This document shows, one piece after another, positions 5,773 to 6,997 of a DNA stretch of 6,997 bases; the stretch's first letter is position 1, and each line of letters starts with the position of its first letter. The notes under the pieces are model-generated. The model did not search any database, had not been told where the DNA came from, and was given only the letters and a program-made list of their open reading frames with translations. The translations under genes were made by a program, and so were the position numbers. The DNA is from an uncultured Chloroflexota bacterium. Its GTDB lineage: Bacteria; Chloroflexota; Anaerolineae; Aggregatilineales; Phototrophicaceae. Where the stretch lies: NCBI GenBank assembly GCA_937942935.1, contig CALDGT010001136.1, positions 1-6,997 of the forward strand, given 5' to 3'.

Positions 5773-6792
5773 ATGATGACACAAAAAACTTCAAAAATCG
5801 GTGTGATAATTGGGCAATTAGGAACGCCCGATTCCCCCACCCCACCAGCACTTCGGCGGTATTTACGACAATTTCTTTCGGATATGCGCGTGATTGATTA
5901 TCACCCATTTGTTTGGCAACCCATTTTACGCGGGATTATTTTACGTGTTCGCCCACGCAAATCGGCAAAACTGTATGCACGCATTTGGATGGATGAAGGG
6001 TCGCCATTGTTGGTATATTCTCAACGCCAAGTTGAGGCGCTCCAAACCTGTTTGGGAGATGATTTTCGGGTGATTTTGGGGATGCGATATGGCAATCCAA
6101 GCATAGGGCGTGCCATCGCCACTTTAGAATCTGAAGGCATAGACCGAATGGTGGTTTTGCCCATGTTCCCGCAATTTTCTTGCACCACCACCGCCTCTAT
6201 TTATGATGCAGTGTACAATGCCGCCGCAGGCAACCATTTTACCTTATCTCATGAGCGAAAACGAAATATCCCAACTCTGCGTTTCATCCCTCCCTATTAT
6301 GAGCACCCCGCTTATATCCACGCGCTAAAAACCCATCTCACCGCACAAATCGCCCAAGCCGAACACAAACCAGATAAAATCATCATCAGTTTTCATGGTA
6401 TCCCAAACCGATATATCACAACAGGCGACCCCTACCGCGCCCAATGTGAACAAACCGCCCAATTATTGGCACAAGCCATGAATTGGGATGATGAGCAATG
6501 GACAATCGGGTTTCAATCACGGTTTGGTCCCGAAAAGTGGTTAGAACCCTATACCGATGAAATATTAGAAGGGCTACATCATGCAGGGGTGCAACACCCG
6601 ATGGTCTTTTCACCTGGATTTGTCACCGATTGCCTAGAAACCCTAGACGAGCTAGGCAATGAAGGGCGTGAGCAATTTGCAGAAGGGGGTGGCAACCCAG
6701 ATCAATTCACATTTATCCAGTGTCTGAATGAAAATACCGATTGGATAGGTGCAATGGCGGAACTTATCCGCGCTCATAGTGCCAATTTATGA
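5773..6792 (+). CDS. hemH: Ferrochelatase
   Basis: Inserts Fe2+ into a porphyrin, the metal-insertion step of heme synthesis. The 339 aa are typical of the family. Motifs: QLGTPDSP (15-22, the usual N-x-G-x-P region), PQFSCTTTAS (133-142), SFHGIPNRY (206-214) with the catalytic and metal-binding histidine H208, GDPYRAQC (218-225), FQSRFGPEKWLEPYTD (247-262) and PGFVTDCLETLDEL (281-294) with the conserved acid E289. The signatures look like the classical protoporphyrin ferrochelatase rather than the coproporphyrin type of Firmicutes and Actinobacteria. The C-terminus lacks the cysteine cluster that holds a 2Fe-2S centre in some relatives. No membrane anchor is seen. The start at 5773 has AAAAGGGA at 5757-5764, eight bases upstream; the adjacent ATG at 5776 is an alternative. 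No other heme-synthesis gene is in view. Confidence 0.96.
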   Translation: MMTQKTSKIGVIIGQLGTPDSPTPPALRRYLRQFLSDMRVIDYHPFVWQPILRGIILRVRPRKSAKLYARIWMDEGSPLLVYSQRQVEALQTCLGDDFRVILGMRYGNPSIGRAIATLESEGIDRMVVLPMFPQFSCTTTASIYDAVYNAAAGNHFTLSHERKRNIPTLRFIPPYYEHPAYIHALKTHLTAQIAQAEHKPDKIIISFHGIPNRYITTGDPYRAQCEQTAQLLAQAMNWDDEQWTIGFQSRFGPEKWLEPYTDEILEGLHHAGVQHPMVFSPGFVTDCLETLDELGNEGREQFAEGGGNPDQFTFIQCLNENTDWIGAMAELIRAHSANL

Positions 6793-6854
6793 AAAATTTC
6801 TGAAAAAGCATTCATACTTTTTTACAATTAACGGAAATTCTTCATGAGTTCACC

Positions 6855-6860
6855 TATAAT
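6855..6860 (+). promoter_or_regulatory. -10 box for the secreted-protein gene
   Basis: A perfect TATAAT lies 32 nt before the ATG at 6893 in the 100-nt gap after hemH, giving a leader of about 25 nt that includes the ribosome-binding site. No clear -35 box is found 16-18 nt upstream. It suggests the gene is transcribed apart from hemH. Confidence 0.55.
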
Positions 6861-6892
6861 AGTAAAAAATGTTCACCGATAAGGAAAAAATT

Positions 6893-6997
6893 ATGAAATT
6901 TGGGATGCGTATTCTTTGGCTGGCTATCATTATCATGAGTGTAATGAGCATTTCGGCTCAAACACCAACCGTAGAAGAACTTTATCAAACAGGTATC
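6893..6997 (+). CDS. Exported protein, N-terminus only (3' end outside window)
   Basis: Thirty-five codons are visible before the right edge. They encode a basic start (MKFGMR), a hydrophobic core (ILWLAIIIMSVMSI, 7-20) and a likely signal-peptidase I site after S-I-S-A (residue 22), followed by QTPTVEELYQTGI. This is a standard Sec signal peptide; no lipobox cysteine is present. AAGGA at 6881-6885 is seven bases before the ATG. The mature part is too short to identify a family; the start VEELYQTGI is compatible with a helical repeat protein such as TPR, but that is a guess. Confidence 0.8.
   Translation, partial: MKFGMRILWLAIIIMSVMSISAQTPTVEELYQTGI

Noticed and set aside
1..6792. A single biosynthetic cluster joining the P450, SUMF1-like protein, M24 peptidase and ferrochelatase
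   Set aside because: There are no core biosynthetic enzymes, transporters or cluster regulators, and the gene order includes a tRNA-modification gene and a change of strand, so the genes look like independent neighbours.

Overview
The window is a stretch of bacterial chromosome carrying mostly housekeeping and metabolic genes. Gene content and protein style (a CYP107-like P450, a SUMF1-type protein, an M24 peptidase, a DusB-like synthase with an N-M-G-C-W active-site loop, DUF6883/DUF4926, DUF5694 and ferrochelatase) suggest an environmental Chloroflexota (Anaerolineae-like) or similar bacterium. This placement is inferred from protein resemblance only. There is no rRNA, tRNA, CRISPR array, transposase or phage gene.

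Layout. 1-558 (+): C-terminal half of a cytochrome P450, cut by the left edge. 620-1378 (+): SUMF1/formylglycine-generating-enzyme-like protein. 1451-1855 (+): unrecognised 134-aa protein whose stop overlaps the start of an M24 metallopeptidase (1855-3132, +). 3214-4233 (+): tRNA-dihydrouridine synthase, whose stop overlaps a GTG-started DUF6883 protein (4230-4553, +), followed 13 nt later by a DUF4926 protein (4567-4797, +). 4829-5575 (-): DUF5694 protein, convergent with the DUF pair. 5773-6792 (+): ferrochelatase, divergent from DUF5694. 6893-6997 (+): start of a secreted protein with a clear signal peptide, cut by the right edge.

How the genes relate. Two translationally coupled groups are visible: the orphan protein with the M24 peptidase (TAATG overlap), and dus-DUF6883-DUF4926 (GTGA overlap, then a ribosome-binding site on the DUF6883 stop codon). 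The P450 needs heme and ferrochelatase makes it, but the two are separated by several unrelated genes, so no pathway link is claimed. Small palindromes lie just after the P450, M24 and DUF4926 stop codons; at least the first two look like copies of one dispersed repeat family.

The most interesting part is the DUF6883-DUF4926 pair. It is much more AT-rich than dus (hand count 37.5% GC over 4261-4740 against 53% over 3241-3840), yet it is joined to the dus stop codon by a 4-nt overlap. It could be an acquired toxin/antitoxin-like or immunity-like module, but that function is a hypothesis. Nothing else amounts to a clear new system.
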